From: Streptomyces griseoloalbus
GTDB taxonomy: Bacteria > Actinomycetota > Actinomycetes > Streptomycetales > Streptomycetaceae
Assembly: GCA_014650015.1 (NCBI GenBank)
Contig: BMUD01000006.1
Coordinates: 257,839 to 321,838, forward strand
Length of the DNA stretch: 64,000 nucleotides
Reading direction: 5' to 3'
Shown here one piece after another: positions 34,076 to 42,411 of this stretch; positions within the stretch are counted from its first letter, which is position 1; each line of letters opens with the position of its first letter. The position numbers and the translations under genes were made by a program. The notes beneath the pieces were generated by a model. It was given only the letters and a program-made list of their open reading frames with translations. It was not told the DNA's origin and did not search any database.

Positions 34076-35041
34076 GTGTCCGCAGTCGCACCCGACGGAC
34101 GCAAGATGCTGCGCCTGGAGGTCCGCAACAGTCAGACCCCCATCGAGCGCAAGCCCGAGTGGATCAAGACCCGGGCGAAAATGGGCCCCGAGTACTCCAA
34201 GATGCAGAACCTCGTCAAGAGCGAGGGCCTGCACACGGTCTGCCAGGAAGCGGGCTGTCCGAACATCTACGAGTGCTGGGAGGACCGGGAGGCGACCTTC
34301 CTCATCGGCGGCGACCAGTGCACCCGGCGCTGCGACTTCTGCCAGATCGACACCGGCAGGCCCGAGGCCCTCGACCGTGACGAGCCGCGCCGCGTGGGCG
34401 AGTCCGTGGTCACCATGGACCTGAACTACGCCACCATCACCGGCGTCGCCCGCGACGACCTGGAGGACGGCGGCGCCTGGCTGTACGCCGAGACCGTGCG
34501 CCAGATCCACGCGCAGACCGCCGACCGCGAGGCCGGGCGCACCAAGGTCGAACTGCTCGCCCCCGACTTCAACGCCGTCCCCGAGCAGCTGGCGGAGGTC
34601 TTCTCCTCCCGCCCCGAGGTGTTCGCGCACAACGTCGAGACCGTGCCGCGGATCTTCAAGCGGATCCGCCCCGGCTTCCGCTACGAGCGCTCCCTGAAGG
34701 TCATCACCGCCGCCCGGGACTACGGCCTGGTCACCAAGTCCAACCTGATCCTCGGCATGGGCGAGACCCGTGAGGAGGTCAGCGAGGCGCTGCAGCAGCT
34801 GCACGACGCCGGCTGCGAGCTCGTCACCATCACGCAGTACCTGCGCCCGTCCGTGCGCCACCACCCCGTCGAGCGCTGGGTGAAGCCGCACGAGTTCGTG
34901 GAGCTGAAGGAGGAGGCCGAGGAGATCGGCTTCTCCGGCGTGATGTCCGGCCCGCTGGTCCGCTCCTCCTACCGCGCCGGCCGGCTGTACCAGATGGCGA
35001 TCGAGAAGCGAGGGGCGTTCGTGGCCTCCCAGGCCGTCTGA
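34076..35041 (+). CDS. lipA: Lipoyl synthase (radical SAM)
   Basis: LipA inserts two sulfurs into octanoyl-lipoyl domains. 321 aa. The auxiliary cluster ligands are in [13 protein letters not shown] (CX4CX5C), the radical-SAM cluster in [10 protein letters not shown] (CX3CX2C). Later motifs are [27 protein letters not shown] and [16 protein letters not shown]. The C-terminal Ser region reads [12 protein letters not shown], the R(T/S)SYxA cluster-ligand motif. GTG at 34076 gives the family length; earlier in-frame starts exist but add no family sequence. Confidence 0.97.
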   Translation: MSAVAPDGRKMLRLEVRNSQTPIERKPEWIKTRAKMGPEYSKMQNLVKSEGLHTVCQEAGCPNIYECWEDREATFLIGGDQCTRRCDFCQIDTGRPEALDRDEPRRVGESVVTMDLNYATITGVARDDLEDGGAWLYAETVRQIHAQTADREAGRTKVELLAPDFNAVPEQLAEVFSSRPEVFAHNVETVPRIFKRIRPGFRYERSLKVITAARDYGLVTKSNLILGMGETREEVSEALQQLHDAGCELVTITQYLRPSVRHHPVERWVKPHEFVELKEEAEEIGFSGVMSGPLVRSSYRAGRLYQMAIEKRGAFVASQAV

Positions 35042-35130
35042 CGCGACATCACCGGCCTTGCCCCGCACCGGGCGAGACCAGCGTGTGAATTCACGCACAA
35101 GGCGCTACCGGTCAGTAATGGCCGAGAGAA

Positions 35131-35177
35131 CGCGGCCCCGGCCGTCCTCGCAGATGAGGACACAGGTCGGGGCCGCG
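35131..35177 (+). terminator. Candidate terminator hairpin after lipA
   Basis: Outer 10-bp stem CGCGGCCCCG (35131-35140) with CGGGGCCGCG (35168-35177), and an inner GTCCTC/GAGGAC stem. It begins about 90 bases after the lipA stop. The bottom strand here is also open for about 40 codons, so a small antisense-oriented gene cannot be excluded. Confidence 0.5.
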
Positions 35178-35311
35178 TCGGCGTTCCGGGGCGCTCCCAC
35201 CGAGGCTTCATGCCCGTTTGACCGGTCGGTCACGCACTGGTAACACCAGTCAGTGAGCCTGGCATCACGCCACGTACACCCGTACCCGGAGCATCGAGGG
35301 GGACCTCCACC

Positions 35312-35512
35312 ATGCAGGCCGCGCCCGTCCGCGCCACCGCCATCCCGTCGTTCACCACCGCCCTGCGCGCCGTCGAGTCGCTGCTGATGAGCGGCGGTCA
35401 GCGCACCGCCCGCCGCAACGCCTGGACGTCGGTACTGGAGGACCGCCGTCGCGCAAAGGACCGGGTCGAGGCAGAGCGCGTCCTCGACCAGACCCCGGGC
35501 ACCCGGCCCTGA
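35312..35512 (+). CDS. Small conserved Streptomyces protein between lipA and the DUF4191 gene
   Basis: A 66-aa basic protein, MQAAPVRATAIPSFTTALRA to VLDQTPGTRP. The central part is helical and positively charged (GQRTARRNAWTSVLEDRRRAKDRVEAER). I recall a homologue at the same place in S. coelicolor (SCO2195), described as hypothetical. No domain recognised. A GAGGGGG site precedes the ATG. Confidence 0.8.
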   Translation: MQAAPVRATAIPSFTTALRAVESLLMSGGQRTARRNAWTSVLEDRRRAKDRVEAERVLDQTPGTRP

Positions 35513-35572
35513 GGCGCGTGCTCCCCGGCACTGCCGTCGAAGGCGCTCCGGGGGACACGTAGACTTCATGGC

Positions 35573-36277
35573 ATGGCGAGGAAGGAAACCGCAGCGGACG
35601 CTGCGAACCCCGGGCGACTGAAGCAGATCGCTCTGACCTACAAGATGACCCGCAGGGCCGACAAGAAGATCGGTCTTGTACTCGCGGCTGTCGGAATCGT
35701 CACCTTCGGTGTCTTCCTCGCGATCGGTTTCTTGATCGGTCACCCCATCTATCTCGGCATCCTGGGCCTCCTGCTCGCCTTGCTCGCGACGGCGATCGTG
35801 TTCGGGCGCCGGGCCGAGCGAGCGGCCTTCGGGCAGATGGAGGGACAGCCCGGCGCCGCCGCGGCCGTGCTCGACAACATCGGCCGGGGCTGGACGACGA
35901 CCCCCGCGGTGGCGATGAACCGCAACCAGGACGTGGTGCACCGCGCCGTCGGCAAGGCCGGCATCGTGCTGATCGCCGAGGGCAACCCGAACCGGGTGAA
36001 GAGCCTGCTCGCCGCCGAGAAGAAGCGGATGAACCGCATCGTCGCGGACGTCCCGGTGCACGATCTGATCGTGGGCACCGGCGAGGGCCAGGTCGAGCTG
36101 AAGAAGCTGCGCACGACCATGCTCAAGCTGCCCCGCGTCCTCACCGGCCCGCAGGTCACCGCGACCAACGACCGGCTGCGCGCCCTGGGCGACCTGATGA
36201 GCAACATGCCGCTCCCGAAGGGGCCGATGCCCAAGGGCATGAAGCTCCCGAAGGGCAGCGGTCCCAGGGGCCGCTGA
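35573..36277 (+). CDS. DUF4191 membrane protein
   Basis: A 234-aa actinobacterial protein of the DUF4191 family. The N-terminal 45 residues are basic (RLKQIALTYKMTRRADKKIG), followed by two helices (LVLAAVGIVTFGVFLAIGFLIG and YLGILGLLLALLATAIVFG). A cytoplasmic domain follows with QPGAAAAVLDNIGRGW, KAGIVLIAEGNPNRVKSLLAAEKKR and a Pro/Lys/Gly tail with repeated LPKG/MPKG. Function unknown. Convergent with the RDD gene that precedes glnA; a long hairpin separates them. Confidence 0.9.
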   Translation: MARKETAADAANPGRLKQIALTYKMTRRADKKIGLVLAAVGIVTFGVFLAIGFLIGHPIYLGILGLLLALLATAIVFGRRAERAAFGQMEGQPGAAAAVLDNIGRGWTTTPAVAMNRNQDVVHRAVGKAGIVLIAEGNPNRVKSLLAAEKKRMNRIVADVPVHDLIVGTGEGQVELKKLRTTMLKLPRVLTGPQVTATNDRLRALGDLMSNMPLPKGPMPKGMKLPKGSGPRGR

Positions 36278-36290
36278 GACCCGTTCTCCT

Positions 36291-36336
36291 ACGACGACGG
36301 GGGCGCCGGAAACTGTCCGGGCGCCCCCGTCGTCGT
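36291..36336. terminator. Bidirectional terminator between DUF4191 and RDD genes
   Basis: A perfect 17-bp stem (36291-36307 with 36320-36336), 12-nt loop. A 14-bp direct repeat GTCGTATCGGGATC follows immediately on the right. Confidence 0.8.
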
Positions 36337-36396
36337 ATCGGGATCGTCGTATCGGGATCGTCCGTCCCGGTCGTCATCGCCTTGTCGCTGCGGGCG

Positions 36397-36867
36397 TCAG
36401 ATGCGCACCTCGACCGTGCGGGCGAGCCGGTCGTGCAGGCCGCGGCCGTCGCGGTCCCAGATCAGGGCGGGGACGGCCAGGCACAGCAGTACCGAGCGCA
36501 GCAGGCCGCGCAGCGGCTGGACCCGGCCCGTGTCGAGGGCCATCACCCGCAGGCCGAACAGACGCTTGCCGGGGGTGAAGCCGACGGTGCCGACGGTGAG
36601 GACGCTCATCACGAGGAACACCAGCAGCGCCCAGTTGCCGGTCGTCTGCCCGTCGTAGCCGTCGGTGATCAGACCGTATGCGATCAGGACGCACAGTCCC
36701 CAGTCCACGGCGAGGGCGCCGAGCCTGCGGCCGGGGCGGGCGATCGAGCCCGGTCCGTCCTCCGGCAGCCCCAGCTGCTCGCCCCGGTAGCCGAATTCGG
36801 CACCGGCGTCCTCCAGGGCCGCACGCGGCCCGGAGAGCCATGATCCGATTGCTTGCCTGTTGTCCAC
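36397..36867 (-). CDS. RDD-family membrane protein
   Basis: A 156-aa RDD protein. The first 45 residues are polar; RPGRRLGALAVDWGLCVLIAYGLI is the RDD first helix, ALLVFLVMSVLTVGTVGFTPGKRLFGLRVM carries the GxTPGKxLFGLRV signature, and the end is LIWDRDGRGLHDRLARTVEV. A GTG at 36867 is the start. It is divergent from glnA, so its promoter is close to the GlnR boxes. Function unknown. Confidence 0.88.
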   Translation of the reverse strand: MDNRQAIGSWLSGPRAALEDAGAEFGYRGEQLGLPEDGPGSIARPGRRLGALAVDWGLCVLIAYGLITDGYDGQTTGNWALLVFLVMSVLTVGTVGFTPGKRLFGLRVMALDTGRVQPLRGLLRSVLLCLAVPALIWDRDGRGLHDRLARTVEVRI

Positions 36868-36942
36868 CCGTCCACGGTACTGCGCCCGTATATGACCGGG
36901 AGACGGCGGGGTGCGCCGGGGCTACCGTGGGAGAGAGGGCGG

Positions 36943-36996
36943 TTAACTTGTGCGAAACAAATGGGTCACGCCCGAGAAATGACCCGTCCCTAGGGT
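36943..36996 (+). promoter_or_regulatory. GlnR box and promoter of glnA
   Basis: Four half-sites with exact 6-bp spacing: TTAAC (36943-36947), GAAAC (36954-36958), GTCAC (36965-36969), GAAAT (36976-36980). This matches the published Streptomyces GlnR a1-b1-a2-b2 pattern. A TAGGGT -10 lies at 36991-36996, ten bases after the last half-site, with no good -35, as expected for an activator-dependent promoter. Confidence 0.85.
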
Positions 36997-37077
36997 CGAG
37001 GGGAGCGTGTGCCACCCGCACTGGCCACACGAACGATCTACCACCCCGGCGGGACGGTCGGGAGTAGGAGGAGCTGG

Positions 37078-38487
37078 ATGTTCCAGAACGCCGATGACGC
37101 CAAGAAGTACCTCGCGGACGAGGACGTCAAGTTCATCGACGTCCGGTTCTGCGACCTCCCGGGTGTGATGCAGCACTTCACGATCCCTGCCGAGGCGTTC
37201 GACCCGGACGAGGAGCTGGCGTTCGACGGATCGTCGATCCGCGGCTTCCAGGCCATCCACGAGTCCGACATGGCGCTGCGCGCGGACCTGTCCACCGCCC
37301 GTGTCGACCCGTTCCGCCGCGACAAGACGCTGAACGTCAACTTCTTCATCCACGACCCGATCACGGGCGAGCAGTACTCCCGCGACCCGCGCAACGTGGC
37401 CAAGAAGGCCGAGGCCTACCTCGCCTCCACCGGGATCGCGGACACCGCGTTCTTCGGCCCCGAGGCCGAGTTCTACGTCTTCGACAGCGTGCGCTTCAAG
37501 ACGTCCGAGAACGAGTCCTTCTACCACATCGACTCCGAGGCGGGCGCCTGGAACACCGGTGCGCTGGAGGACAACCGCGGTTACAAGGTCCGCTACAAGG
37601 GCGGCTACTTCCCGGTCCCGCCGGTCGACCACTTCGCCGACCTGCGCGCCGAGATCTCCCTGGAGCTGGCCAAGGCCGGCCTGCAGGTCGAGCGCCAGCA
37701 CCACGAGGTGGGCACCGCCGGCCAGGCGGAGATCAACTACAAGTTCAACACGCTGCTCGCGGCCGCCGACGACCTGCAGCTCTTCAAGTACATCGTGAAG
37801 AACGTCGCCTGGCGCAACGGCAAGACCGCGACCTTCATGCCGAAGCCGATCTTCGGTGACAACGGCTCGGGCATGCACGTCCACCAGTCGCTGTGGGCGG
37901 GCGGCGAGCCGCTGTTCTACGACGAGCAGGGCTACGCCGGCCTGTCGGACATGGCCCGCTACTACATCGGCGGCATCCTCAAGCACGCCCCGTCGCTGCT
38001 GGCCTTCACCAACCCGACGGTGAACTCCTACCACCGCCTGGTCCCGGGCTTCGAGGCCCCGATCAACCTGGTGTACTCGCAGCGCAACCGCTCCGCCGCG
38101 ATGCGCATCCCGATCACCGGCTCGAACCCGAAGGCCAAGCGCGTCGAGTTCCGCGCCCCGGACTCCTCCGGCAACCCGTACCTGGCGTTCTCGGCACTGC
38201 TGCTCGCGGGCCTGGACGGCATCAGGAACAAGATCGAGCCGGCCGAGCCGATCGACAAGGACCTCTACGAGCTGGCTCCGGAGGAGCACGCGAACGTGGC
38301 GCAGGTCCCGACCTCCCTCGGCGCCGTCCTCGACCGCCTCGAGTCCGACCACGAGTTCCTCCTCCAGGGCGACGTCTTCACGCCGGACCTGATCGAGACG
38401 TGGATCGACTACAAGCGCGCCAACGAGATCGCCCCGCTGCAGCTGCGCCCGCACCCGCACGAGTTCGAGCTCTACTTCGACGTGTGA
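37078..38487 (+). CDS. glnA: Glutamine synthetase type I
   Basis: A 469-aa dodecameric GSI that makes glutamine from glutamate, ammonia and ATP. Motifs: [48 protein letters not shown], and [23 protein letters not shown] in the ATP/glutamate region. The adenylylation tyrosine is Tyr397 in [11 protein letters not shown], the same number as in enteric GSI, so it is probably controlled by GlnE. ATG at 37078 with AGGAGGAG. GlnR boxes lie upstream and a strong terminator downstream. Confidence 0.98.
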   Translation: MFQNADDAKKYLADEDVKFIDVRFCDLPGVMQHFTIPAEAFDPDEELAFDGSSIRGFQAIHESDMALRADLSTARVDPFRRDKTLNVNFFIHDPITGEQYSRDPRNVAKKAEAYLASTGIADTAFFGPEAEFYVFDSVRFKTSENESFYHIDSEAGAWNTGALEDNRGYKVRYKGGYFPVPPVDHFADLRAEISLELAKAGLQVERQHHEVGTAGQAEINYKFNTLLAAADDLQLFKYIVKNVAWRNGKTATFMPKPIFGDNGSGMHVHQSLWAGGEPLFYDEQGYAGLSDMARYYIGGILKHAPSLLAFTNPTVNSYHRLVPGFEAPINLVYSQRNRSAAMRIPITGSNPKAKRVEFRAPDSSGNPYLAFSALLLAGLDGIRNKIEPAEPIDKDLYELAPEEHANVAQVPTSLGAVLDRLESDHEFLLQGDVFTPDLIETWIDYKRANEIAPLQLRPHPHEFELYFDV

Positions 38488-38520
38488 TCGGCTGATGCGT
38501 GTGTGACACGTGAGCGCGTA

Positions 38521-38559
38521 CGGCGCCCCCGCCCCTGGTTCTCCAGGGCGGGGGCGCCG
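38521..38559 (+). terminator. Terminator of glnA
   Basis: Stem of 18 with 17 bases (38521-38538 and 38543-38559, one bulged base) around a TTCT loop, 33 bases after the stop. Confidence 0.8.
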
Positions 38560-38655
38560 TCGTGTTCCGGCTGCCGGCTGTCCGAAATGCTTCCGTCGGT
38601 GGGGGCGGCGCGGGATCATAGGAACTGACACTGTTGTTCGAGGAAGGTCACGGGG

Positions 38656-38913
38656 ATGTCCGAAAGGGACGACCAGGAGCGGGAGTTCGACCTCAAGTGG
38701 GCGGACGGTGCCGAGCACAAGGAGCCCTCGGCACGGGCCCGGATGCTCGCCGCGCGCTGGAAGGACAACCCGCCCGGACCGGTCCCGTTCCGCGCCGACC
38801 CGGAGCACAGGGGGGCGTCCGGCCGCTCGTCCTGGGTGTCGACGGTCGTGGTGCTCGGGTGTGTCGTCGCGGTGATCCTGCTGCTCGGGTACATCGACTT
38901 CAGCCCGCACTAG
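38656..38913 (+). CDS. Small single-helix membrane protein
   Basis: An 85-aa protein. The first 58 residues are polar and charged (MSERDDQEREFDLKWADGAEHKE), and one C-terminal helix, WVSTVVVLGCVVAVILLLGYI, places the N terminus in the cytoplasm by the positive-inside rule (RSS before the helix). Conserved in Streptomyces after glnA in my recollection; function unknown. Its TAG stop is part of a CTAG at the edge of a repeat discussed in the next entry. Confidence 0.82.
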   Translation: MSERDDQEREFDLKWADGAEHKEPSARARMLAARWKDNPPGPVPFRADPEHRGASGRSSWVSTVVVLGCVVAVILLLGYIDFSPH

Positions 38914-38936
38914 GTGTTCTGTCTGACAATTCCCGC
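38911..38936. repeat. Solo end related to the 52-kb MITE-like element
   Basis: CTAG (38910-38913) followed after five bases by CTGTCTGACAATTCCCGC (38919-38936). The same 18 bases follow CTAG in the left end of the element at 52019. No matching right end is seen nearby. Like the other copy, it abuts a gene's TAG stop. Confidence 0.6.
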
Positions 38937-38999
38937 GACGCTCCGCCGCCGCGCCTCTACGATCACTCCGAACGGCAGGTCGGCAGGGGCGGAGCGGGC

Positions 39000-40385
39000 A
39001 TGGACGACGACGCGGGACGTGGCGGGACGGCGGCGGTCCGCCTGCTCGGGGGCGTGTCCCTCGCCGAGGCCCTGGACACCGCCGATCCCCGCGCCTGGAC
39101 CGCGTTCGACAGGGGCGCCCGGGAGATGATCCGGTACCGGTCCTCGCTGCCGCCGTCCGTCACCGGGGAAGCCGCACAGGCCCGGCTCGCCCTCGAGCTG
39201 TGCCATCCGGACGGACGGGTGCGCGAGGCCGCGCTGGACCAGGCCGTGGGGCATCCGGTGCTGCTGCCGCTGCTGGTCGTGCGGGCCGGCGACTGGGTGG
39301 CGCCGGTACGTGAGCGGGCCCGGGAAGTGCTGGACGAGGTGCTCGACGTGGAGACGGCGGTCGCGCTCGCGCCGGTGATCCTTCGGGTCGGCAGGCGGGA
39401 GCGGGGATCCTTCGGGGTGGAGTTGCTCGGCGGCGTGCTGCGCGGGGCGCCGCGTGAGCGGCTGATGCCGCTGTACACCCACACCGACCGGACCGTACGC
39501 CGGTTCGCCTTCCGGCTGGCCGTGGAGGAAGGGCTCCTCTCCCCCGGTGAGCTGGCCCGTCGCGCCTCCTGGGACGACGACGCGGTCGTCCAGACCCTGT
39601 GCTCCGACGCCGCCGTGGCCGCGGTGGCGGGCGAGGGCGACTGGGACGACGTACTGGAGCCGCTGCTGGACGCCCGCAGTCCGCGGGCGCGGGCGGCCGG
39701 TGTCACCGCGCTGCGGCGGGCCGGGCGGCCCGAGCGGGCGGTGGGGTTCCTCGCCGACCGGGCCGCGGTCGTACGGGCCTGCGCGCGGTACGTCGTACGG
39801 CAGCACGGGACGGATCCGCTGCCCTGGTACCGGGAGCGGTGCGCGGACCCGGCGGTGCCGCCCGGCGCGGTGATCGGGCTGGCGGAGTGCGGGCAGCGCG
39901 CGGACGCCGCCCTGTTGTGGCCGCTGTTCGGCCATCCGGAGCCGAGGGTGCGGGCGCGGGCGGTGGCCGGGCTGCGCACGCTCGACATGACCGACGTGGC
40001 CCGGCTGCTGCCGCTCCTCGACGACCCGGCGCCGGGTGTGGTGCGGGAGACGGCCACCGCGCTGCTTCCGTCCGCCGGGGTGCTGCCCGACGGCCCGCTG
40101 ATGGCGCGGCTCGGTGTCGAGTGGCCCCGGCAGGTGCGGGTCGCCGCGTTCCGGTTGCTCGACGCGCGGGGCGGGATCGTGGGGCTGCGGGCCGCGGTCG
40201 CCCTGCTGGACGATCCGGACGACAAGCTCCGTGCGTGGGCCGGGCAGTCGGTGCAGCGGTGGCATCCGGCGCCGGGCGCGGAGCACGGGGACCCGGAGGT
40301 GGGTGAGCTGCTGGACCGGGCCCGGCATCTGTTCAGCGAGTACGTCCTCAAGCGGCGCAAGTGGGAGGCGGGGCTGTCCGCGTGA
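39000..40385 (+). CDS. HEAT-repeat-like protein
   Basis: A 461-aa soluble protein built from helical repeats: CHPDGRVREAALDQAV, VRERAREVLDEVLD, LDARSPRARAAGVTALRRAG, FGHPEPRVRARAVAGLRTLD, LDDPAPGVVRETATALLP and LDDPDDKLRAWAGQSVQRW. This is the HEAT/PBS-lyase-like pattern, used for protein-protein contact. No catalytic motif. ATG at 39000 (MDDDAGRGG) with GGGGCGGAG upstream. Function unknown. Confidence 0.85.
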   Translation: MDDDAGRGGTAAVRLLGGVSLAEALDTADPRAWTAFDRGAREMIRYRSSLPPSVTGEAAQARLALELCHPDGRVREAALDQAVGHPVLLPLLVVRAGDWVAPVRERAREVLDEVLDVETAVALAPVILRVGRRERGSFGVELLGGVLRGAPRERLMPLYTHTDRTVRRFAFRLAVEEGLLSPGELARRASWDDDAVVQTLCSDAAVAAVAGEGDWDDVLEPLLDARSPRARAAGVTALRRAGRPERAVGFLADRAAVVRACARYVVRQHGTDPLPWYRERCADPAVPPGAVIGLAECGQRADAALLWPLFGHPEPRVRARAVAGLRTLDMTDVARLLPLLDDPAPGVVRETATALLPSAGVLPDGPLMARLGVEWPRQVRVAAFRLLDARGGIVGLRAAVALLDDPDDKLRAWAGQSVQRWHPAPGAEHGDPEVGELLDRARHLFSEYVLKRRKWEAGLSA

Positions 40386-40435
40386 CGCGTGGCCGGGCGT
40401 CCCACGGTCGGGGCGCCCGGCACCGGTCCCGGGTC

Positions 40436-40756
40436 TCAGCGGTTGTAGCGCATGAACGCGCGCACCATGTGGCACGTGATGTCCGACGGCGGGTGCACAC
40501 CGATCAGCTCCGCCGTGCTCCGTATCGTCGCGTCGCGCGCCTGGTTGGGCAGGTAGACGCCGGAGTCGAGCAGGGCGATGGCGAGCCTCATCGCCTTGAG
40601 CCGGCGGTTGTGCGTGACGTACCACTCACGCGGGCGGCCCGGAGGCAGTGGACGCTTCTCCACCGGGGCGCAGGGCATGTCGAGCAGCACGGGACGCTTC
40701 GCGGTGGACTGGGTGGGCAGGGGCTTCGGCTTCAGTGCGGCAGCGGGCACGGACAT
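40436..40756 (-). CDS. Conserved hypothetical protein
   Basis: A 106-aa basic protein (MSVPAAALKPKPLPTQ onward). The Pro/Lys-rich first half gives way to REWYVTHNRRLKAMRLAIALLDSGVY and ATIRSTAELIGVHPPSDITCHMV. The last part looks like a compact helical domain. I recall it as a Streptomyces-wide conserved hypothetical but no function. ATG at 40756 is preferred because an upstream extension lacks such conservation signs and a GGAGGAT site precedes it. Convergent with the HEAT gene. Confidence 0.75.
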   Translation of the reverse strand: MSVPAAALKPKPLPTQSTAKRPVLLDMPCAPVEKRPLPPGRPREWYVTHNRRLKAMRLAIALLDSGVYLPNQARDATIRSTAELIGVHPPSDITCHMVRAFMRYNR

Positions 40757-40990
40757 CCTCCTGTCGCGGTCGGGGCGCCCGCCGAGGTCCACGACGACCC
40801 CGGCGATTCCCTCGAACACTGCTTACAGTCTACCGTCCGGCACTGACATCCGGGGAGTCCGGAAAGCGGGTAAAGCCGCAGGCCAGTAGGGAAGTTGGCG
40901 GTGCGTCACGGCTGGTTCGGGGCAGGCGCGTGGGACTGCGGGAAATCGAACAGGGATGTACGTCGGGACGTCGGGCGTACCGTGTGGGGC

Positions 40991-41350
40991 ATGGAGATCT
41001 GGATCAACCCGGCCTGTTCCAAGTGCCGGAGCGCCGTCAGTCTGCTCGACGCCGAGGGTGCCGAGTACACCGTCCGCCGCTACCTGGAGGACGTACCGAG
41101 CGAGGACGAGATCCGGGCGGTGCTGGAGCGGCTCGGGCTGGAGCCGTGGGACATCACCCGCACCGGGGAGGCCGCCGCGAAGGAGCTCGGGGTCAAGGAC
41201 TGGGCGCGGGACGCCGGTGCGCGGGACCGCTGGATCGCGGCGCTCGCCGCGCACCCCGAACTGATCCAGCGGCCGATCATCACGGCGGACGACGGCACGG
41301 CGGTCGTGGCCCGGACGGAGGACGCCGTACGGGACGCCCTCTCCCGCTGA
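40991..41350 (+). CDS. ArsC/Spx-family thioredoxin-fold protein
   Basis: A 119-aa protein of the ArsC family. N-terminal active site region MEIWINPACSKCRSAVSLLDAEG with CX2C in place of the usual single Cys. VRRYLEDVPSEDEIRAVLERLGL follows, and the cis-Pro loop LIQRPIIT, then the tail. The family reduces arsenate or binds as an RNA-polymerase regulator (Spx); no ars genes are near, so arsenate reduction is unproven. No strong ribosome site; ATG at 40991. Confidence 0.88.
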   Translation: MEIWINPACSKCRSAVSLLDAEGAEYTVRRYLEDVPSEDEIRAVLERLGLEPWDITRTGEAAAKELGVKDWARDAGARDRWIAALAAHPELIQRPIITADDGTAVVARTEDAVRDALSR

Positions 41351-41459
41351 CCGCCGCGTGACGCAGGCCACTTCGGCGAGTTGACCTGACCGCTGAGCAA
41401 CTCCGTTCGGTATCTCGTACATAGCGGCGTACGCCCCCCTACCTCTTCAGGAGGCGCGC

Positions 41460-42143
41460 ATGTCGCGCAGGAGCACGCTCGGCCCGAAGAAGAAGCTCGC
41501 GCTGCTGGTCAGTGCCGCGACGGTGGCGGGAGGCGGTGCCTTCGTCATGGCGAACACGTCGAACGCCGCGCCGCCGCCCACCACCAAGTCGGCGGCGGAC
41601 TCCACCGTCTGTCAGGGGCTGGCCACCGCGCTCGGCAACAACCAGAGGTTCATCGAGGGCCAGCGGGCCGCCCCCGACGCGCAGTCCGAGGCGCGGATCG
41701 CCAACCGTGAGGCGGTCATCGCCCAGATCCAGCGCCAGCAGAAGGCGTCCGGGTGCGCGGTCGGGGAGTCGGCTCAGGACTCCCACAGCGCGCAGCCGGA
41801 GCAGCCCGCCGCCCCCTCGCAGCCCGCTCAGGGCCAACAGGGCGAACAGGGCGAACAGGCCGAACAGGGCGGCGGTGAGGGCGCGGCGGCCTCCGGTGAG
41901 CAGGTGTGCGACGGGTCCACCGTCACCCTCTCCGGTGAGGACGGCGCACCGGCCGCGTCCAGCAACCAGTTCCCGGCCGGTACCAGGCTGAGGGTCACCA
42001 ACCTGGACAACGACAAGTCCACGACGGTGGAGGTCACCTCGGTCTCCGGCAGTTGTGTGCTGCTCAACAACGCGGCGTTCGAGCAGGTGCGGGAGGCCGG
42101 GAAGTTCCTGATCCGCCGGGCGGTGATCGAGAAGGTGGGGTGA
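41460..42143 (+). CDS. Secreted protein with beta-rich C-terminal domain
   Basis: A 227-aa exported protein. Signal peptide MSRRSTLGPKKKLALLVSAAT to a likely cut after SNAAP (about residue 36). The N-terminal mature part is helical with one Cys (VCQGLATALGNNQRFIEGQ). A Gln/Glu/Pro linker contains GEQGEQAEQ 9-bp repeats (about 41831-41870). The C-terminal 85 residues (CDGSTVTLSGEDG to AVIEKVG) contain two Cys and RLRVTNLDNDKSTTVEVTSVSGSCVLLNNAAFEQV, resembling the RlpA-like double-psi beta-barrel fold. Function unknown. Confidence 0.85.
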   Translation: MSRRSTLGPKKKLALLVSAATVAGGGAFVMANTSNAAPPPTTKSAADSTVCQGLATALGNNQRFIEGQRAAPDAQSEARIANREAVIAQIQRQQKASGCAVGESAQDSHSAQPEQPAAPSQPAQGQQGEQGEQAEQGGGEGAAASGEQVCDGSTVTLSGEDGAPAASSNQFPAGTRLRVTNLDNDKSTTVEVTSVSGSCVLLNNAAFEQVREAGKFLIRRAVIEKVG

Positions 42144-42164
42144 CGCCCGGGTGCGTCGGCAGGG

Positions 42165-42196
42165 GGCCCGCCCTTCCCGGCCGGGAGCGGCGGGCC
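42165..42196 (+). terminator. Terminator of the secreted-protein gene
   Basis: GGCCCGCC (42165-42172) pairs with GGCGGGCC (42189-42196), with an inner CCCGG/CCGGG stem, starting 21 bases after the stop. Confidence 0.7.
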
Positions 42197-42272
42197 TCCG
42201 CGTCCCCTCGCATACAAGCCGTCCCTCTCCTCCCGCGCGCTCACCGGGGGAAGCGGCTCACGGCAGTGTCAG

Positions 42273-42310
42273 GTAACACGGGGTTCACATTCGGGCAATG
42301 GCCGGGAAAT
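42273..42310 (+). promoter_or_regulatory. GlnR box of glnII
   Basis: GTAAC (42273-42277), TTCAC (42284-42288), GCAAT (42295-42299), GAAAT (42306-42310), each 6 bp apart. Same four-part architecture as before glnA, about 100 bases upstream of the glnII start. A short CCTG-TTGA-CAGG hairpin lies just after it. Confidence 0.82.
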
Positions 42311-42411
42311 CGCCTGTTGACAGGCTGCGTGGCATCGACGGCGGCGCCCCAGTGCCGCAGCGCCGCAGCACCCGCACCAGCGCCCAGACCCACCCCCGAA
42401 GGATGTGGACC

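Noticed and set aside
35105-35240. A short minus-strand ORF after lipA with Cys residues
   Set aside because: Open for only about 40-60 codons with no well-placed start or ribosome site; the same bases form a hairpin that explains the sequence better.
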